DNA from: Fictibacillus enclensis
GTDB taxonomy: Bacteria; Bacillota; Bacilli; Bacillales; Fictibacillaceae
Length of the DNA stretch: 64,000 bases
Assembly: GCF_001457035.1 (NCBI RefSeq)
Contig: NZ_KQ758618.1
Span: 620,001 to 684,000, forward strand
Direction: 5' to 3'
Below the pieces are notes generated by a model. It did not search any database. It saw only the letters and a list, made by a program, of their open reading frames with translations, and was not told where the DNA came from. A program made the position numbers and the translations under genes. Each line of letters starts with the position of its first letter. Position 1 is the first letter of the stretch. Shown piece after piece: positions 16,082 to 25,072 of the stretch.

Positions 16082-17665
16082 TTAGACGAGCGGGCCTGCA
16101 CCTTTAATTTCAGCAGGAACATTATTGAACTTTGAAAAATTATCATTGAACTGAGCAGCAAGCTCTTTGGCTTTCAGGTCATATTCTTCCGGGTTGCTCC
16201 ATGTTTTCTTTGGCTGGAGCACCTGATCAGGAACACCTGGGCAGTGAATGGGGATGTTTAATCCAAAGATCGGGTCGGTTACCGTTTCCACAGATTTTAA
16301 CTCACCCTGAAGCGCTGCCTGGACCATGGCTCTTGTATAGGAAAGGTTCATGCGCTTACCTGCGCCGTATGCCCCTCCGGACCAGCCGGTGTTCACAAGG
16401 TAAACTTCTACTTCATGGTGATCGATTTTTTCGCCGAGCATTTCTGCATAAACCGTTGCCTCAAGCGGCAGGAATGGAGCACCAAAGCAAGTGGAGAAGG
16501 TGGCCTGAGGAGACGTAATTCCACGCTCTGTGCCAGCAAGCTTACTTGTGTACCCGGACAGGAAGTGGTACATTGCCTGTTCCTTCGTCAGTTTGCTGAT
16601 CGGAGGCAATACTCCGAATGCATCAGCTGTCAGAAATATGATGGTGTTCGGGTGTCCGGCAACACTTGGCTGTATGATGTTTGGAATCGCCTGGATCGGA
16701 TAAGCTGCTCTTGTATTTTCGGTCAATGAGCCGTCATCATAGTTTCCTTCACGTGTCAAATCATCCAGGACGACGTTTTCGAGAACGCTTCCAAATCGGA
16801 TAGCATCCCAGATTTGCGGCTCTTTTTCCTGAGAGAGGTTGATGGTTTTGGCATAGCATCCGCCTTCGATATTAAAGACGCCTGTATTGGCCCAGCCGTG
16901 TTCATCATCTCCGATCAGCGAGCGGTGAGGATCAGCGGAAAGAGTCGTTTTACCGGTTCCGGATAAGCCGAAGAAAAGGGCGACATCGCCTTCCTGTCCG
17001 ACATTTGCCGAGCAGTGCATGGAAAGTATCCCTTTTTCGGGAAGGATATAGTTCATAACTGAAAAGATCGATTTTTTGATTTCACCGGCATATTCTGTGC
17101 CGCCGATCAAAACAATCCTTCTCTCAAATGATATAATAATGAAAGTTTCTGAATTTGTGCCGTCTACCTCAGGATCAGCCTGGAACCCGGGAGCGGAGAC
17201 CACGGTAAATTCCGCATCCAGTCCCTTTAGCTCTTGAGCTGTAGGGCGGATAAACATTTGCCGGGCGAACAGATTATGCCAGGCGAATTCGTTCACGACC
17301 TGAATGGGTAGGCGATAAGCATGATCAGCGCCAGCAAAGCCTTTAAACACAAAAAGTTCTTCTTGCTGGCCTAAGTAATGAAGTACTTTTTTGTAAAGCT
17401 TATCAAACTTTTCTTCATTAAAAGGCTTATTGATTTTGCCCCAGTCTATTTTTCCGCTTGAACTGGCTTCGTCCACGATAAACTTGTCTTCTGGAGAGCG
17501 TCCAGTGTATTTTCCAGTTGTGGCTCTGAGAGCACCTGTCGAAGATAAAATCGCTTCGTTGCGGAGCAGTGCTTTTTCAACAAGCATAGGTACTGGGAGA
17601 TTTTCATGAGTAGCTGCGCTGTTTAGAATATCATCTAAAGTCGTCGTTGAATCAACCGTATTCAT
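16082..17665 (-). CDS. pckA: Phosphoenolpyruvate carboxykinase (ATP)
   Basis: Protein of 527 residues, standard length. It converts oxaloacetate and ATP to phosphoenolpyruvate, CO2 and ADP at the start of gluconeogenesis. Clear motifs are [12 protein letters not shown] near residue 54, [17 protein letters not shown] (kinase loop, near 232), LIGDDEHGW and the adenine-binding region [21 protein letters not shown] 17665 has only a modest AAGGAC site. The upstream region carries a CcpN-like operator over the promoter. The gene is divergent from the metK leader and ends in its own terminator. Confidence 0.97.
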   Translation of the reverse strand: MNTVDSTTTLDDILNSAATHENLPVPMLVEKALLRNEAILSSTGALRATTGKYTGRSPEDKFIVDEASSSGKIDWGKINKPFNEEKFDKLYKKVLHYLGQQEELFVFKGFAGADHAYRLPIQVVNEFAWHNLFARQMFIRPTAQELKGLDAEFTVVSAPGFQADPEVDGTNSETFIIISFERRIVLIGGTEYAGEIKKSIFSVMNYILPEKGILSMHCSANVGQEGDVALFFGLSGTGKTTLSADPHRSLIGDDEHGWANTGVFNIEGGCYAKTINLSQEKEPQIWDAIRFGSVLENVVLDDLTREGNYDDGSLTENTRAAYPIQAIPNIIQPSVAGHPNTIIFLTADAFGVLPPISKLTKEQAMYHFLSGYTSKLAGTERGITSPQATFSTCFGAPFLPLEATVYAEMLGEKIDHHEVEVYLVNTGWSGGAYGAGKRMNLSYTRAMVQAALQGELKSVETVTDPIFGLNIPIHCPGVPDQVLQPKKTWSNPEEYDLKAKELAAQFNDNFSKFNNVPAEIKGAGPLV

Positions 17666-17728
17666 GTTCGCAAAACCGTCCTTTTAAAGAATATATTAAT
17701 CACCGTCAACATGACTAAATTTGAAATT

Positions 17729-17739
17729 AGTATAGCACA
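17729..17739 (-). promoter_or_regulatory. CcpN-like operator overlapping the pckA -10 region
   Basis: Read on the minus strand the bases are TGTGCTATACT. This fits the TRTGHYATAYW pattern I recall for CcpN, the repressor of gapB and pckA under glycolytic conditions in B. subtilis. It contains an apparent TATACT -10. A matching TATACTA lies at 17755-17761, forming an inverted repeat with TAGTATA at 17728-17734. Function is inferred from the pattern and position. Confidence 0.5.
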
Positions 17740-17891
17740 TTAAAATAAATAATGTATACTATTTTATTTAACATTTTACGATTTGGTTCGAAAATCAGGC
17801 ATTATCCTCTGATCAGCTCTGGCAAACATTATTATCAGACATAGTGACGCTGAAAATTCCTATCTGGATGAGGAAGGGATGCCATTTCAAG

Positions 17892-17920
17892 TTGACAGGT
17901 TTGTCGAACTGCGCTATTAT
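17892..17920 (+). promoter_or_regulatory. Promoter of the metK leader, with an embedded Spo0A-box-like site
   Basis: TTGACA (17892-17897), a 17-base spacer and TATTAT (17915-17920) form a near-ideal SigA promoter just upstream of the S-box RNA. TTTGTCGAA at 17900-17908 lies inside the spacer, 6 bases before the -10, the same offset as in the OPT promoter. Confidence 0.75.
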
Positions 17921-17936
17921 ATTTCGGGAACGGCTA

Positions 17937-18055
17937 CTCTTATTCCGAGTAGGTGGAGGGACAGGCCCTATGAAACCCAGCAACCGACACTTCGTGCCAA
18001 AAAATGAAGTGAAAAGGTGCTAACCTGCAAGGTGAACAAGCCTTGAAAATAAGAG
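17937..18055 (+). ncRNA. SAM riboswitch (S-box, SAM-I)
   Basis: The conserved core AGGTGGAGGGACAGGCCC, then ATGAAACCCAGCAACC, then GGTGCTAACCTGC is intact. The closing P1 helix is CTCTTAT (17937-17943) with ATAAGAG (18049-18055). A terminator hairpin follows. When SAM binds, the terminator forms and metK transcription stops, giving feedback control of SAM synthesis. This is the normal regulator of metK in Bacillaceae. Confidence 0.97.
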
Positions 18056-18073
18056 GTGAAGGCGTAGATATAA

Positions 18074-18118
18074 GACCTTTTCCCTCGTGTATGATGATTT
18101 AGGGAAAGGCTTTTTTTA
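18074..18118 (+). terminator. S-box terminator (attenuator)
   Basis: CCTTTTCCCT pairs with AGGGAAAGG, followed by a T-run; it is the expression platform of the SAM riboswitch. Confidence 0.92.
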
Positions 18119-18235
18119 TGTCTCAAAATGGTTTGAACCTGAATATTTTACAAAAACAAAGTATCCATATAGGAATGAGTACCGTATCTTATAAAAATAT
18201 TGCTCTATGCGTTAAATAGAGAAGGAGGATCTCAA

Positions 18236-19435
18236 TTGTCTAAAAGTCGTCGTCTTTTTACATCTGAATCAGTTACAGAAGGGCATCCGGACAAAATTTG
18301 TGACCAAATTTCCGATGCGATCCTGGATGAAATCCTGGCTAACGATCCAAATGCCCGTGTAGCTTGTGAAACTTCCGTAACAACCGGACTTGTGCTGGTT
18401 GCAGGGGAAATTACTACATCCACATATGTTGATATTCCGAAAGTGGTTCGGGAAACCATCAAAGAAATCGGTTACGACCGCGCGAAATATGGTTTTGACT
18501 CCGAAACGTGTGCGGTTCTGACATCCATCGATGAGCAGTCTGCTGATATCGCGATGGGGGTTGACCAGGCGCTTGAAGCTCGTGAAGGTTCGATGACGGA
18601 TGAAGAAATTGAAGCAATCGGTGCTGGTGACCAGGGTCTTATGTTTGGCTATGCCAACAACGAAACACCTGAACTCATGCCGCTTCCGATTTCATTGGCA
18701 CATCGCTTGTCCCGCCGACTGGCTGAAGTGCGCAAAACGGAAGAAGTGCCATACCTTCGTCCAGATGGTAAAACTCAAGTAACGGTTGAATATGATGAGG
18801 ATGACAAGCCGGTTCGTATTGATACGATTGTCATTTCAACTCAGCATCACCCTGAAATTTCACTTGAACAAATTCAGGCGGATATTAAAGAACAAGTAAT
18901 CAAGCCTGTTGTACCTGCAGAATTGATTGACGAAAATACAAAGTACTTCATCAACCCGACAGGCCGTTTTGTAATTGGCGGACCACAAGGGGACGCCGGT
19001 TTGACTGGCCGTAAGATTATTGTTGATACGTATGGCGGATATGCCCGTCACGGTGGCGGAGCATTCTCCGGGAAAGACGCGACCAAAGTAGACCGTTCTG
19101 CAGCATATGCAGCACGTTATGTTGCGAAAAACATTGTTGCATCCGGTCTTGCTGACAAAGTTGAAGTTCAGCTTGCCTACGCTATTGGTGTAGCTCAGCC
19201 TGTATCCATTGCTGTAAACACGTTTGAAACAGGAAAAGTTTCTGAAGAGGTATTGGTTGATCTTGTGCGCAAGAACTTTGACCTTCGCCCGGCAGGAATC
19301 ATCAAAATGCTCGATCTTCGCCGTCCGATTTACAAGCAGACAGCTGCTTATGGACATTTCGGCCGTACAGACGTTGAGCTTCCTTGGGAAAAAACAGATA
19401 AAGCAGAAGCACTTAAAGAACAAGCAAACGCATAA
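18236..19435 (+). CDS. metK: S-adenosylmethionine synthetase
   Basis: Makes SAM from methionine and ATP. 399 residues, standard length. Motifs are [20 protein letters not shown] (N-terminal methionine/ATP site), [12 protein letters not shown] (hexapeptide loop) and GGGAFSGKD (P-loop-like). The frame extends upstream, but GAAGGAGGAT at 18221-18230 sets the start at TTG 18236. It is the only gene behind the S-box riboswitch and ends at a strong terminator. Confidence 0.98.
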   Translation: MSKSRRLFTSESVTEGHPDKICDQISDAILDEILANDPNARVACETSVTTGLVLVAGEITTSTYVDIPKVVRETIKEIGYDRAKYGFDSETCAVLTSIDEQSADIAMGVDQALEAREGSMTDEEIEAIGAGDQGLMFGYANNETPELMPLPISLAHRLSRRLAEVRKTEEVPYLRPDGKTQVTVEYDEDDKPVRIDTIVISTQHHPEISLEQIQADIKEQVIKPVVPAELIDENTKYFINPTGRFVIGGPQGDAGLTGRKIIVDTYGGYARHGGGAFSGKDATKVDRSAAYAARYVAKNIVASGLADKVEVQLAYAIGVAQPVSIAVNTFETGKVSEEVLVDLVRKNFDLRPAGIIKMLDLRRPIYKQTAAYGHFGRTDVELPWEKTDKAEALKEQANA

Positions 19436-19437
19436 TA

Positions 19438-19490
19438 AAAAAGCCGGTCTTCCATTGGGATTCCCACTGGAAGGGCCGGCTTTATTTTTT
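19438..19490. terminator. Terminator after metK, shared with the convergent small gene
   Basis: AAAAAGCCGG and CCGGCTTTATTTTTT arms with an inner CTTCCA/TGGAAG extension. It overlaps the 3' end of the 50-aa minus-strand gene. Confidence 0.9.
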
Positions 19491-19634
19491 GAGCGGCAGA
19501 TCAGGAGGCTTATGCTCCAGGGATTTTATGAATACAGGAAATTTGAGGATTGTTGGCAGATTGAATCCTGACTGGAAAGTGGGATTTATTTCTTTTACAA
19601 TCATCAAATCGTGTTCCTGTAGCGCTTTTTTCAT
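19482..19634 (-). CDS. Hypothetical protein, 50 aa
   Basis: ATG 19634 is preceded on the minus strand by GGAGGGG at good spacing, and the 50-codon frame ends inside the metK terminator. The product begins MKKALQEHDLMIVKEINPTF and ends in a proline/lysine tail (HKPPDLPLKK). It has no membrane segment. I do not recognise the family. Ribosome site and composition support a real small gene. Confidence 0.55.
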   Translation of the reverse strand: MKKALQEHDLMIVKEINPTFQSGFNLPTILKFPVFIKSLEHKPPDLPLKK

Positions 19635-19651
19635 GTAACCCCTCCTGAACA

Positions 19652-20203
19652 TTATAAATGGTTGGTAACGAGATAAGAATTAACCAAGAAAACGGAAAAG
19701 ATTCCTGAACTGATTCCCAGCATCATGCCTGCGAGGACATCTGTGGGATAATGCAAGCCAAGGTACATCCGGGAGATTCCGACAGAGAAGCCCAGCGGAA
19801 CAAGAATCCAGAGCAGACCGGGGTGGATCAGGGACAACGGGATAATGACGGAGAAGACCGCTGTTGTATGCCCGGACGGAAAGGAATGGTCTTTCAGCGG
19901 ATGACTGAAGGTTTTTGTACCCGGTATCATGAGGTATGGGCGCTTGCGGGGATAGCATTTCTTGGAGATGGCCACAGGGATATGGCTGAGTACGAGAGAC
20001 AGGAAACCTGCGGCAGCAAATATTCTTGCATTATCAGGTGCAAAGAGCAGTACGAGAAGAGTGGTAATGATCGTGGCAGTTGCACCTCCAAAGTGGGTAA
20101 TGGCGTTAAAGTACTTGTCCAACAAACGATGCTGCAGCCTGCTGTTTACCCATTTGAATAACCTGCATTCTTTTTCATAAATCCACCCGGTCACTCTCGC
20201 CAT
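19652..20203 (-). CDS. PAP2-family membrane phosphatase
   Basis: About 183 residues with five or six membrane segments and the three acid-phosphatase motifs: KX6RP (KKCYPRKRP), PSGHTTA and SRMYLGLHYPTD. Such proteins dephosphorylate lipid pyrophosphates such as undecaprenyl-PP or phosphatidylglycerol-phosphate at the membrane. I chose ATG 20203 because AGGAGG lies 6 bases upstream; an ATG six bases earlier abuts the ribosome site. It lies downstream of cotJ in the same direction but beyond a terminator. Confidence 0.88.
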   Translation of the reverse strand: MARVTGWIYEKECRLFKWVNSRLQHRLLDKYFNAITHFGGATATIITTLLVLLFAPDNARIFAAAGFLSLVLSHIPVAISKKCYPRKRPYLMIPGTKTFSHPLKDHSFPSGHTTAVFSVIIPLSLIHPGLLWILVPLGFSVGISRMYLGLHYPTDVLAGMMLGISSGIFSVFLVNSYLVTNHL

Positions 20204-20293
20204 AAACATCCTCCTGTCTTAATGCTGATTTCTCCTTAAGCATACAATTGGATGTTTGTCCCGATTTTAAGGAAGTATGAAGAGTTTGTAAAA

Positions 20294-20330
20294 ATAAAAA
20301 ACCACTGATGAATCAGCGGTTTTAAGAAAG
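20294..20330 (-). terminator. Terminator after cotJC
   Basis: On the minus strand, AAACCGCTGAT pairs with ATCAGTGGTTT, followed by a T-run. Confidence 0.85.
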
Positions 20331-20334
20331 ACTG

Positions 20335-20904
20335 TCAAAAAACGGTTTTTCGGTCGCGTTCTTCTTTCAGAATTTCCACAGCCTCCCGGAACCTCATGGA
20401 ATGGATAATTTCACGTTCCCTCAAGAAACGGAGACCGTCATTGAGATCCGGATCGTCCGACATGTCAATCAGCCACTGATAGGTGGCGCGCGCCTTTTCT
20501 TCAGCTGCTATGTCTTCATAAAGGTCTGCAATCGGATCTCCTTTGGCCTGAATGTAAGAGGCGGTCCATGGAACACCTGCTGCATTATGATAAAAAAGAG
20601 CACTGTCATGGTTCGCATAATGGGCATCCAGTCCGGCGTCACGCATCTGTTGAGGCGTGGCGTCTTTGGTAAGTTTTACAACCATTGTGGCAATCATTTC
20701 AAGGTGAGCAAATTCTTCTGTGCCTATATCGGTCAACAGCCCGATGACCTTATCGGGAATGCTGTACCGCTGATTCAAGTAACGCAGAGCCGCCGCAAGC
20801 TCTCCATCGGCTCCGCCGTATTGTTCAATCAAAAATTTAGCGATTCTCGGATTACAGGTGCTGACTCTAACCGGGTACTGAAGTTTTTTTTCATAAATCC
20901 ACAT
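20335..20904 (-). CDS. cotJC: Spore coat protein CotJC (manganese-catalase fold)
   Basis: 189-residue ferritin-like four-helix protein of the Mn-catalase family. The metal-binding helices show LLTDIGTEEFAHLEM and DIAAEEKARATYQWL, with the Glu and His ligands present. In B. subtilis CotJC is a spore coat component made in the mother cell. GGAGGG sets the start at ATG 20904 rather than the GTG two codons earlier. Third gene of cotJABC, read leftwards, followed by a terminator. Confidence 0.95.
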   Translation of the reverse strand: MWIYEKKLQYPVRVSTCNPRIAKFLIEQYGGADGELAAALRYLNQRYSIPDKVIGLLTDIGTEEFAHLEMIATMVVKLTKDATPQQMRDAGLDAHYANHDSALFYHNAAGVPWTASYIQAKGDPIADLYEDIAAEEKARATYQWLIDMSDDPDLNDGLRFLREREIIHSMRFREAVEILKEERDRKTVF

Positions 20905-20928
20905 GGTCACCCTCCAATAAAATTACAT

Positions 20929-21198
20929 TTACACTTGCCACGGCCAAGGCCCTTTGTTCCAGTCCCATGGTGTACCTGAATAGCTGTTTCCGTACTGCTG
21001 CATGGGACCATATTGGGATTCAATGGCTTTTTTCAGTTTTTTTCGCTCCCGTGCATAATGATTAAACTGATTAATGCTTGCGGTGTCATTTGGATGGGTA
21101 TCAAGGTACAGCGTTAATTCTACCAGAACAAAATCCACAGCCTGCAATTCTTCCAGGAGTCTGTAATAGTCGGCAGGAAGGCTATTTTCCATATGCAT
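20929..21198 (-). CDS. cotJB: Spore coat protein CotJB
   Basis: 89 residues with the CotJB pattern LLEELQAVDFVLVELTLYLD, then THPND and a C-terminal tryptophan-rich tail (TPWDWNKGPWPWQV). ATG 21198 overlaps the stop of cotJA (TAATG), with a GGAGGA site just upstream. Part of the small coat operon with CotJC. Confidence 0.93.
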   Translation of the reverse strand: MHMENSLPADYYRLLEELQAVDFVLVELTLYLDTHPNDTASINQFNHYARERKKLKKAIESQYGPMQQYGNSYSGTPWDWNKGPWPWQV

Positions 21199-21410
21199 TA
21201 ACTCCTCCGATCATAAGGGTTTTCATAATAATCGTAGAACGCCGGCCAAAGGGTTCCTTTCTGTAATGCTTCCCTTGGGGAAAACTGCGGCAGGTTCGGC
21301 GGCTGGAACGTCATATACAGTTGCGGTGGAGTGCGGTAGTACTTTTTGCCGATGGGAGGACAAGGGTCAAACGGACTGTGGTAAGGGGTATAGGATTTTA
21401 TCGGTTTCAA
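21198..21410 (-). CDS. cotJA: Spore coat protein CotJA
   Basis: 70 residues rich in Pro and Tyr (SYTPYHSPFDPCPPIGKKYY), typical of CotJA. TGGAGGTG upstream fixes the start at TTG 21410; a longer frame to 21455 has no ribosome site. First gene of cotJABC. A TCATATT box at 21464-21470 (minus strand) matches a SigE -35 element, with a poorer -10 at 21443-21450, in line with mother-cell expression. Confidence 0.92.
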   Translation of the reverse strand: MKPIKSYTPYHSPFDPCPPIGKKYYRTPPQLYMTFQPPNLPQFSPREALQKGTLWPAFYDYYENPYDRRS

Positions 21411-21592
21411 TAAGTTCACCTCCAAAAAAAGGGCTCTTACTACTTTATTGAACAAGAGTAGGAAATATGACTTTAAGGTAAAAGCGGCTTCTGGGGTTTA
21501 TCCATTTAAATAGGAAATCATCTTGTGGTATGATTTATCCAGAACATGCAATATGTACGGAAAAAATTTTGGGATGAATGGAAGGGGAAGCC

Positions 21593-21994
21593 ATGTACGA
21601 AGGAATCCATCACGTTTCACTAGTGGTAACTGATTTGAAGAAAGCGTTGTATTTTTATGAAGGCATATTGGGGTTCAAAGCAGACAAAGAGCGCCCGCAG
21701 TTTGGTTTTCCGGGCGTATGGTACAATTTTGGCGCAACTCAGCTTCATTTGATCGTAAACCCGCAGGGAAAAGCATTAAGAGGAACGGATGACCTGGATA
21801 GCAGGGATGGCCATTTTGCCATACGGGTGACCGATATTCCGGGGTTATTGAAAAAACTGGATCACTTCAAGGTGCCATATCATAATAAACCCGAGAATAA
21901 GACTCCATGGCACCAGGTATATGTATGTGATCCGGACGGCAACTTAATCGAGTTTAACGGCGATCGTCAATCGGATTCGGAAAGCGACTTGTAA
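21593..21994 (+). CDS. VOC (glyoxalase-type) metalloprotein
   Basis: 133 residues with the paired beta-alpha-beta-beta-beta modules of the vicinal-oxygen-chelate fold: GIHHVSLVVTDLKKALYFYE at the N-terminus and HFAIRVTDIPGLLKKL in the second half. Candidate metal ligands are the first His, the HLIVN His and the Glu in DGNLIEFNG. Exact substrate unknown. GGAAGGGGA favours ATG 21593 over ATG 21578. Its last 28 bases overlap the 3' end of ytoA on the other strand. Confidence 0.85.
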   Translation: MYEGIHHVSLVVTDLKKALYFYEGILGFKADKERPQFGFPGVWYNFGATQLHLIVNPQGKALRGTDDLDSRDGHFAIRVTDIPGLLKKLDHFKVPYHNKPENKTPWHQVYVCDPDGNLIEFNGDRQSDSESDL

Positions 21995-22485
21995 TACTGC
22001 CCTTTTTCCTGATATTCACGGCGAATGCGGTTCATATCGGCGATGTCGTCAGCATTTAATTCCCGAATCACTTTGGCTGGACGGCCAAACGCCAGGGAAT
22101 TTGGCGGTATCTTTTTTCCTGGGGGAACGAGGCTGCCGGCTCCGATAAATGCGCCTTCGCCAATTTCAGCACCATCAAGGACCAGTGAGCCCATTCCGAT
22201 GAGCGCATTTTTCCGGATGAGACTGCTATGTAAAATAACACTGTGTCCAACCGTCACTCCATCTTCAAGGATCAGGGGGCGGTTGGGGCTTTGGTGAAGA
22301 ACCGAGTTATCCTGAACATTTACGCCATTGCCGATAATCGTGGGGGAAACATCTCCGCGTATGACAGTGTTAAACCAGATGGAACTGTTTTCTCCGATGG
22401 TCACATCGCCGGTAATGGTTACATAATCTGCAATATAGGCGCTTTTTGCAATGACTGGATTTTTTCCATTGTAAGGGTAAATCAA
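21967..22485 (-). CDS. ytoA: Gamma-carbonic-anhydrase-like hexapeptide protein YtoA
   Basis: Left-handed beta-helix protein of about 172 residues with hexapeptide repeats (VTITGDVTIGENSSIWFNTV, then IGMGSLVLDGAEIGEGAFIG) and metal-type His residues (SVLHQSPN, VTVGHSVILHSS). It is related to gamma carbonic anhydrases and to B. subtilis YtoA; whether it hydrates CO2 is unknown. The open frame reaches GTG 22494, but AGGAT spacing and the YtoA start MIYPY favour TTG 22485. Its end overlaps the VOC gene by 28 bases with no terminator between. Confidence 0.9.
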   Translation of the reverse strand: MIYPYNGKNPVIAKSAYIADYVTITGDVTIGENSSIWFNTVIRGDVSPTIIGNGVNVQDNSVLHQSPNRPLILEDGVTVGHSVILHSSLIRKNALIGMGSLVLDGAEIGEGAFIGAGSLVPPGKKIPPNSLAFGRPAKVIRELNADDIADMNRIRREYQEKGQYYKSLSESD

Positions 22486-22588
22486 ACGTATCACATCCTG
22501 TTTTCAAATAAAATCGGGTTTTTAAACTGTTTTTAGCTTTTCATTCTATTCTATCAAAGGATAATTATTTCGAGAAGGGGATGCTGTT

Positions 22589-23368
22589 ATGTGGAAGTGG
22601 GAAACTAAGGATGTAGTTAAAGGTGCCGTTATCATAGTCCATGGCGCGGGGGAATATCACGGCCGCTATGAATGGCTGATTCAGCAGTTTAACGCCACAG
22701 GCTTTCATGTCTTAATGGGAGACCTTCCCGGACAGGGAACGACCACCCGCCGCCGCGGGCACATTGATTCTTTTGATGAATATATCCTCACGATAGAAGA
22801 ATGGATTACAGAAGCTGAGTTGTATTCCCTTCCTGTATTCCTTTTTGGCCACAGCATGGGAGGACTTGCCGCTATCCGTGCGGCAACGGAGAGGAACTTT
22901 ACCTTAAAAGGCATCATTCTTTCATCACCATGCCTGGGGCTTGCGAGTCCACCAAAGAAGGGAATTGAAACACTTTCCAGGGTCCTGAACACAGTGGCTC
23001 CTTCCATCAAATTTTCTGCCAATCTGGATCCTGTCAACAAAACAAGAAATGAACAGGTTCTTCGGCGGGATGCTTCTGATCCGCTGCTGGTGGAGAAGGT
23101 GTCGGTAAGATGGTACCGTGAGCTTGTAAGCGCCATGAAAAAGGCTCATCAGGAGACGGACCGCTTTCCGAACGTGCCGCTTTTGGTCATACAGGGAGGA
23201 GACGACCGGATTGTGGATAAACGTGCGGTCCGCAGCTGGTTTAACCGGCTTGAACTCCATGATAAAATGTATAAAGAATACCCGGGCTTGTATCATGAAG
23301 TGCTGAACGAGCCGGAACGGGATGATGTTTTTAAATTTATGAAATCGTATTTAAATCTTTATTTTTGA
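22589..23368 (+). CDS. ytpA: Phospholipase/lysophospholipase YtpA
   Basis: Alpha/beta hydrolase of 259 residues with oxyanion HG near HGAGEYHGRY, nucleophile elbow FLFGHSMGGLA (Ser near residue 89), and Asp and His near GGDDRIVD and LYHEVLNE. In B. subtilis YtpA makes the lysophospholipid antibiotic bacilysocin. It overlaps the open frame of ytpB and is the first gene of a ytpAB pair. Confidence 0.92.
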   Translation: MWKWETKDVVKGAVIIVHGAGEYHGRYEWLIQQFNATGFHVLMGDLPGQGTTTRRRGHIDSFDEYILTIEEWITEAELYSLPVFLFGHSMGGLAAIRAATERNFTLKGIILSSPCLGLASPPKKGIETLSRVLNTVAPSIKFSANLDPVNKTRNEQVLRRDASDPLLVEKVSVRWYRELVSAMKKAHQETDRFPNVPLLVIQGGDDRIVDKRAVRSWFNRLELHDKMYKEYPGLYHEVLNEPERDDVFKFMKSYLNLYF

Positions 23369-23400
23369 TTTTGGATGATTGCAAGGGGTGGAAAATTGAA

Positions 23401-24465
23401 ATGAGTGTACCGAATCAACCTTGGGCATTAATGTATCGCATCTATCGCAATGTTCTGCCCGATGTAGCACTTTTTTTAGAGAAATGGCGGGAAAAGGCAG
23501 AGACCATCTCCAATGACGAACTTAGAAAACAGGCTCTGATGAGCATTGATACAAAGGAATTCCATTGCCAGGGAGGAGCCATACTGGCTCTTCTGGCAGG
23601 TGAACAGCGGCAAAAGGTTATTGAATTTGTGGTAGCCTATCAGACAATCAGCGACTATTTGGATAATCTCTGTGACCGAAGCACTTCACTTGATCCCAAG
23701 GATTTTGAAGCGCTGCATGAATCAATGATTCATGCGCTGACACCGGGGGCTGAAAGGAAAAATTACTATCGTATGAGAGAAGACCAAAATGATGGGGATT
23801 ACCTTTGGAGCCTGGTACAAACGTGTCAGCGCATTCTTTCGGAAATTCCGCATTATTCTTCCATCGCGGATTCACTGCTTGATCTCGCACATTATTATTG
23901 TGATTTGCAAATACATAAGCATGTGATGATTGAGGAACGGGTACCGAGGCTGCAGGCCTGGTACCGCAGCCACAAGGATTCGCTGCCTGCCATGAGCTGG
24001 TACGAATTCTCGGCCTGTACAGGCTCGACTCTAGGTATTTTTTGCCTCGTCTCCTACGCTTCGCAGGAAAGTTTGACTGCTGAACAGGTTCAGGTCATTA
24101 AAAACGGCTACTTTCCCTGGGTTCAAGGTTTGCATATTCTGCTCGATTATTTTGTGGATCAGCAGGAAGATGAAGAGGGGGGCGACCTCAATTTTTGCTC
24201 GTATTATGAAAACGGAAATCAGCTTCTGGAGCGGTTTGGCCATTTTGTTGAACAGGCCGACCACAGCATTCAGCGGCTGCCGGACAGCAAATTTCACAAA
24301 CTCATCAACAGAGGACTGCTTGGTATCTATCTTGCCGATCAGAAGGTTGACCGCCACCCTGGGATAAAGAAGGCGGCCGGCAAGATCATGAAGATGGGCG
24401 GAGGAATAACCTATTTCTTTTATATGAACCGAAGATTGATGCAGCGACTCAAGCCTTCTGTATAA
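23401..24465 (+). CDS. ytpB: Tetraprenyl-beta-curcumene synthase YtpB
   Basis: Class IB (large) terpene synthase of 354 residues. B. subtilis YtpB converts tetraprenyl diphosphate (heptaprenyl diphosphate) to the C35 hydrocarbon tetraprenyl-beta-curcumene. An aspartate-rich DYLDNLCDR at about residue 85 is the likely metal site. AAGGGGTGG places the start at ATG 23401, 32 bases after ytpA. It acts with the ytpA product in lipid and spore-associated metabolism. Confidence 0.93.
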   Translation: MSVPNQPWALMYRIYRNVLPDVALFLEKWREKAETISNDELRKQALMSIDTKEFHCQGGAILALLAGEQRQKVIEFVVAYQTISDYLDNLCDRSTSLDPKDFEALHESMIHALTPGAERKNYYRMREDQNDGDYLWSLVQTCQRILSEIPHYSSIADSLLDLAHYYCDLQIHKHVMIEERVPRLQAWYRSHKDSLPAMSWYEFSACTGSTLGIFCLVSYASQESLTAEQVQVIKNGYFPWVQGLHILLDYFVDQQEDEEGGDLNFCSYYENGNQLLERFGHFVEQADHSIQRLPDSKFHKLINRGLLGIYLADQKVDRHPGIKKAAGKIMKMGGGITYFFYMNRRLMQRLKPSV

Positions 24466-24510
24466 AAAGAGCGGATACTGCACATGCAGTTTCCGCTCTT
24501 TATCTTTTTT
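24466..24510. terminator. Terminator between convergent ytpB and ytqB
   Basis: AAAGAGCGGA with ACTG pairs with CAGT plus TCCGCTCTTT; T-rich on the plus side. It overlaps the ytqB stop. Confidence 0.85.
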
Positions 24511-25072
24511 CAATCGCCACAATAAAAGGAGGATTGTTTTTTTGATTAATAAATCCATATTGCAGGACATGGGCTTTTTGCTGATCCAACTGACTGGCAT
24601 ACTCTAAAACAGCATCCCGTTCTTTCTTTCCTTGTTCATGGCCGTGGTAGATGACCAGTACGGCGATTCCCCCGGGAGCAAGCAGCTCATAAAGCTGTTC
24701 CAGTGCCTCTATTGTGGAATCGCTTTGTGTAACAATCTCTTTATTTCCACCGGGCAAATAGCCGAGATTAAAGATAGCAGCTTTAATCGACCCGTGGTAT
24801 TCCGCCGGAATGGCAGATTTCATCGTATGGTGGCCGGCGTGAAAAAGGGTTACATTGTCAAATGCCTGTTCTTCCAACAGACGGCGGGTGGTGTTTTGAA
24901 TCGCCAGTTCCTGAATGTCAAATCCAAACACACGGCCTCTCTTACCGACCAATCGGGAAAGATAAAGCGTATCATTCCCGTTTCCGCATGTGGCATCGAT
25001 AACAGCACTTCCATCTGACGCAGCGGCTTCGAGCAATGTTCTTGCAAATGGCAATATTCCTTGTAGATTCAT
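24500..25072 (-). CDS. ytqB: SAM-dependent methyltransferase YtqB
   Basis: 190-residue class I methyltransferase with motif I VIDATCGNGNDTLYLS, acidic loop VFGFDIQ and motif IV KAAIFNLGYLPGG. It belongs to the YtqB/rRNA methylase-like family, whose RNA target is not established here. The start ATG 25072 overlaps the ytqA stop (ATGA), so the pair is translationally coupled. Confidence 0.9.
   Translation of the reverse strand: MNLQGILPFARTLLEAAASDGSAVIDATCGNGNDTLYLSRLVGKRGRVFGFDIQELAIQNTTRRLLEEQAFDNVTLFHAGHHTMKSAIPAEYHGSIKAAIFNLGYLPGGNKEIVTQSDSTIEALEQLYELLAPGGIAVLVIYHGHEQGKKERDAVLEYASQLDQQKAHVLQYGFINQKNNPPFIVAIEKR

Noticed and set aside
19751-20161. 136-codon plus-strand frame opposite the PAP2 gene
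   Set aside because: The minus strand carries all three PAP2 motifs; the plus frame has no start signal or family pattern.
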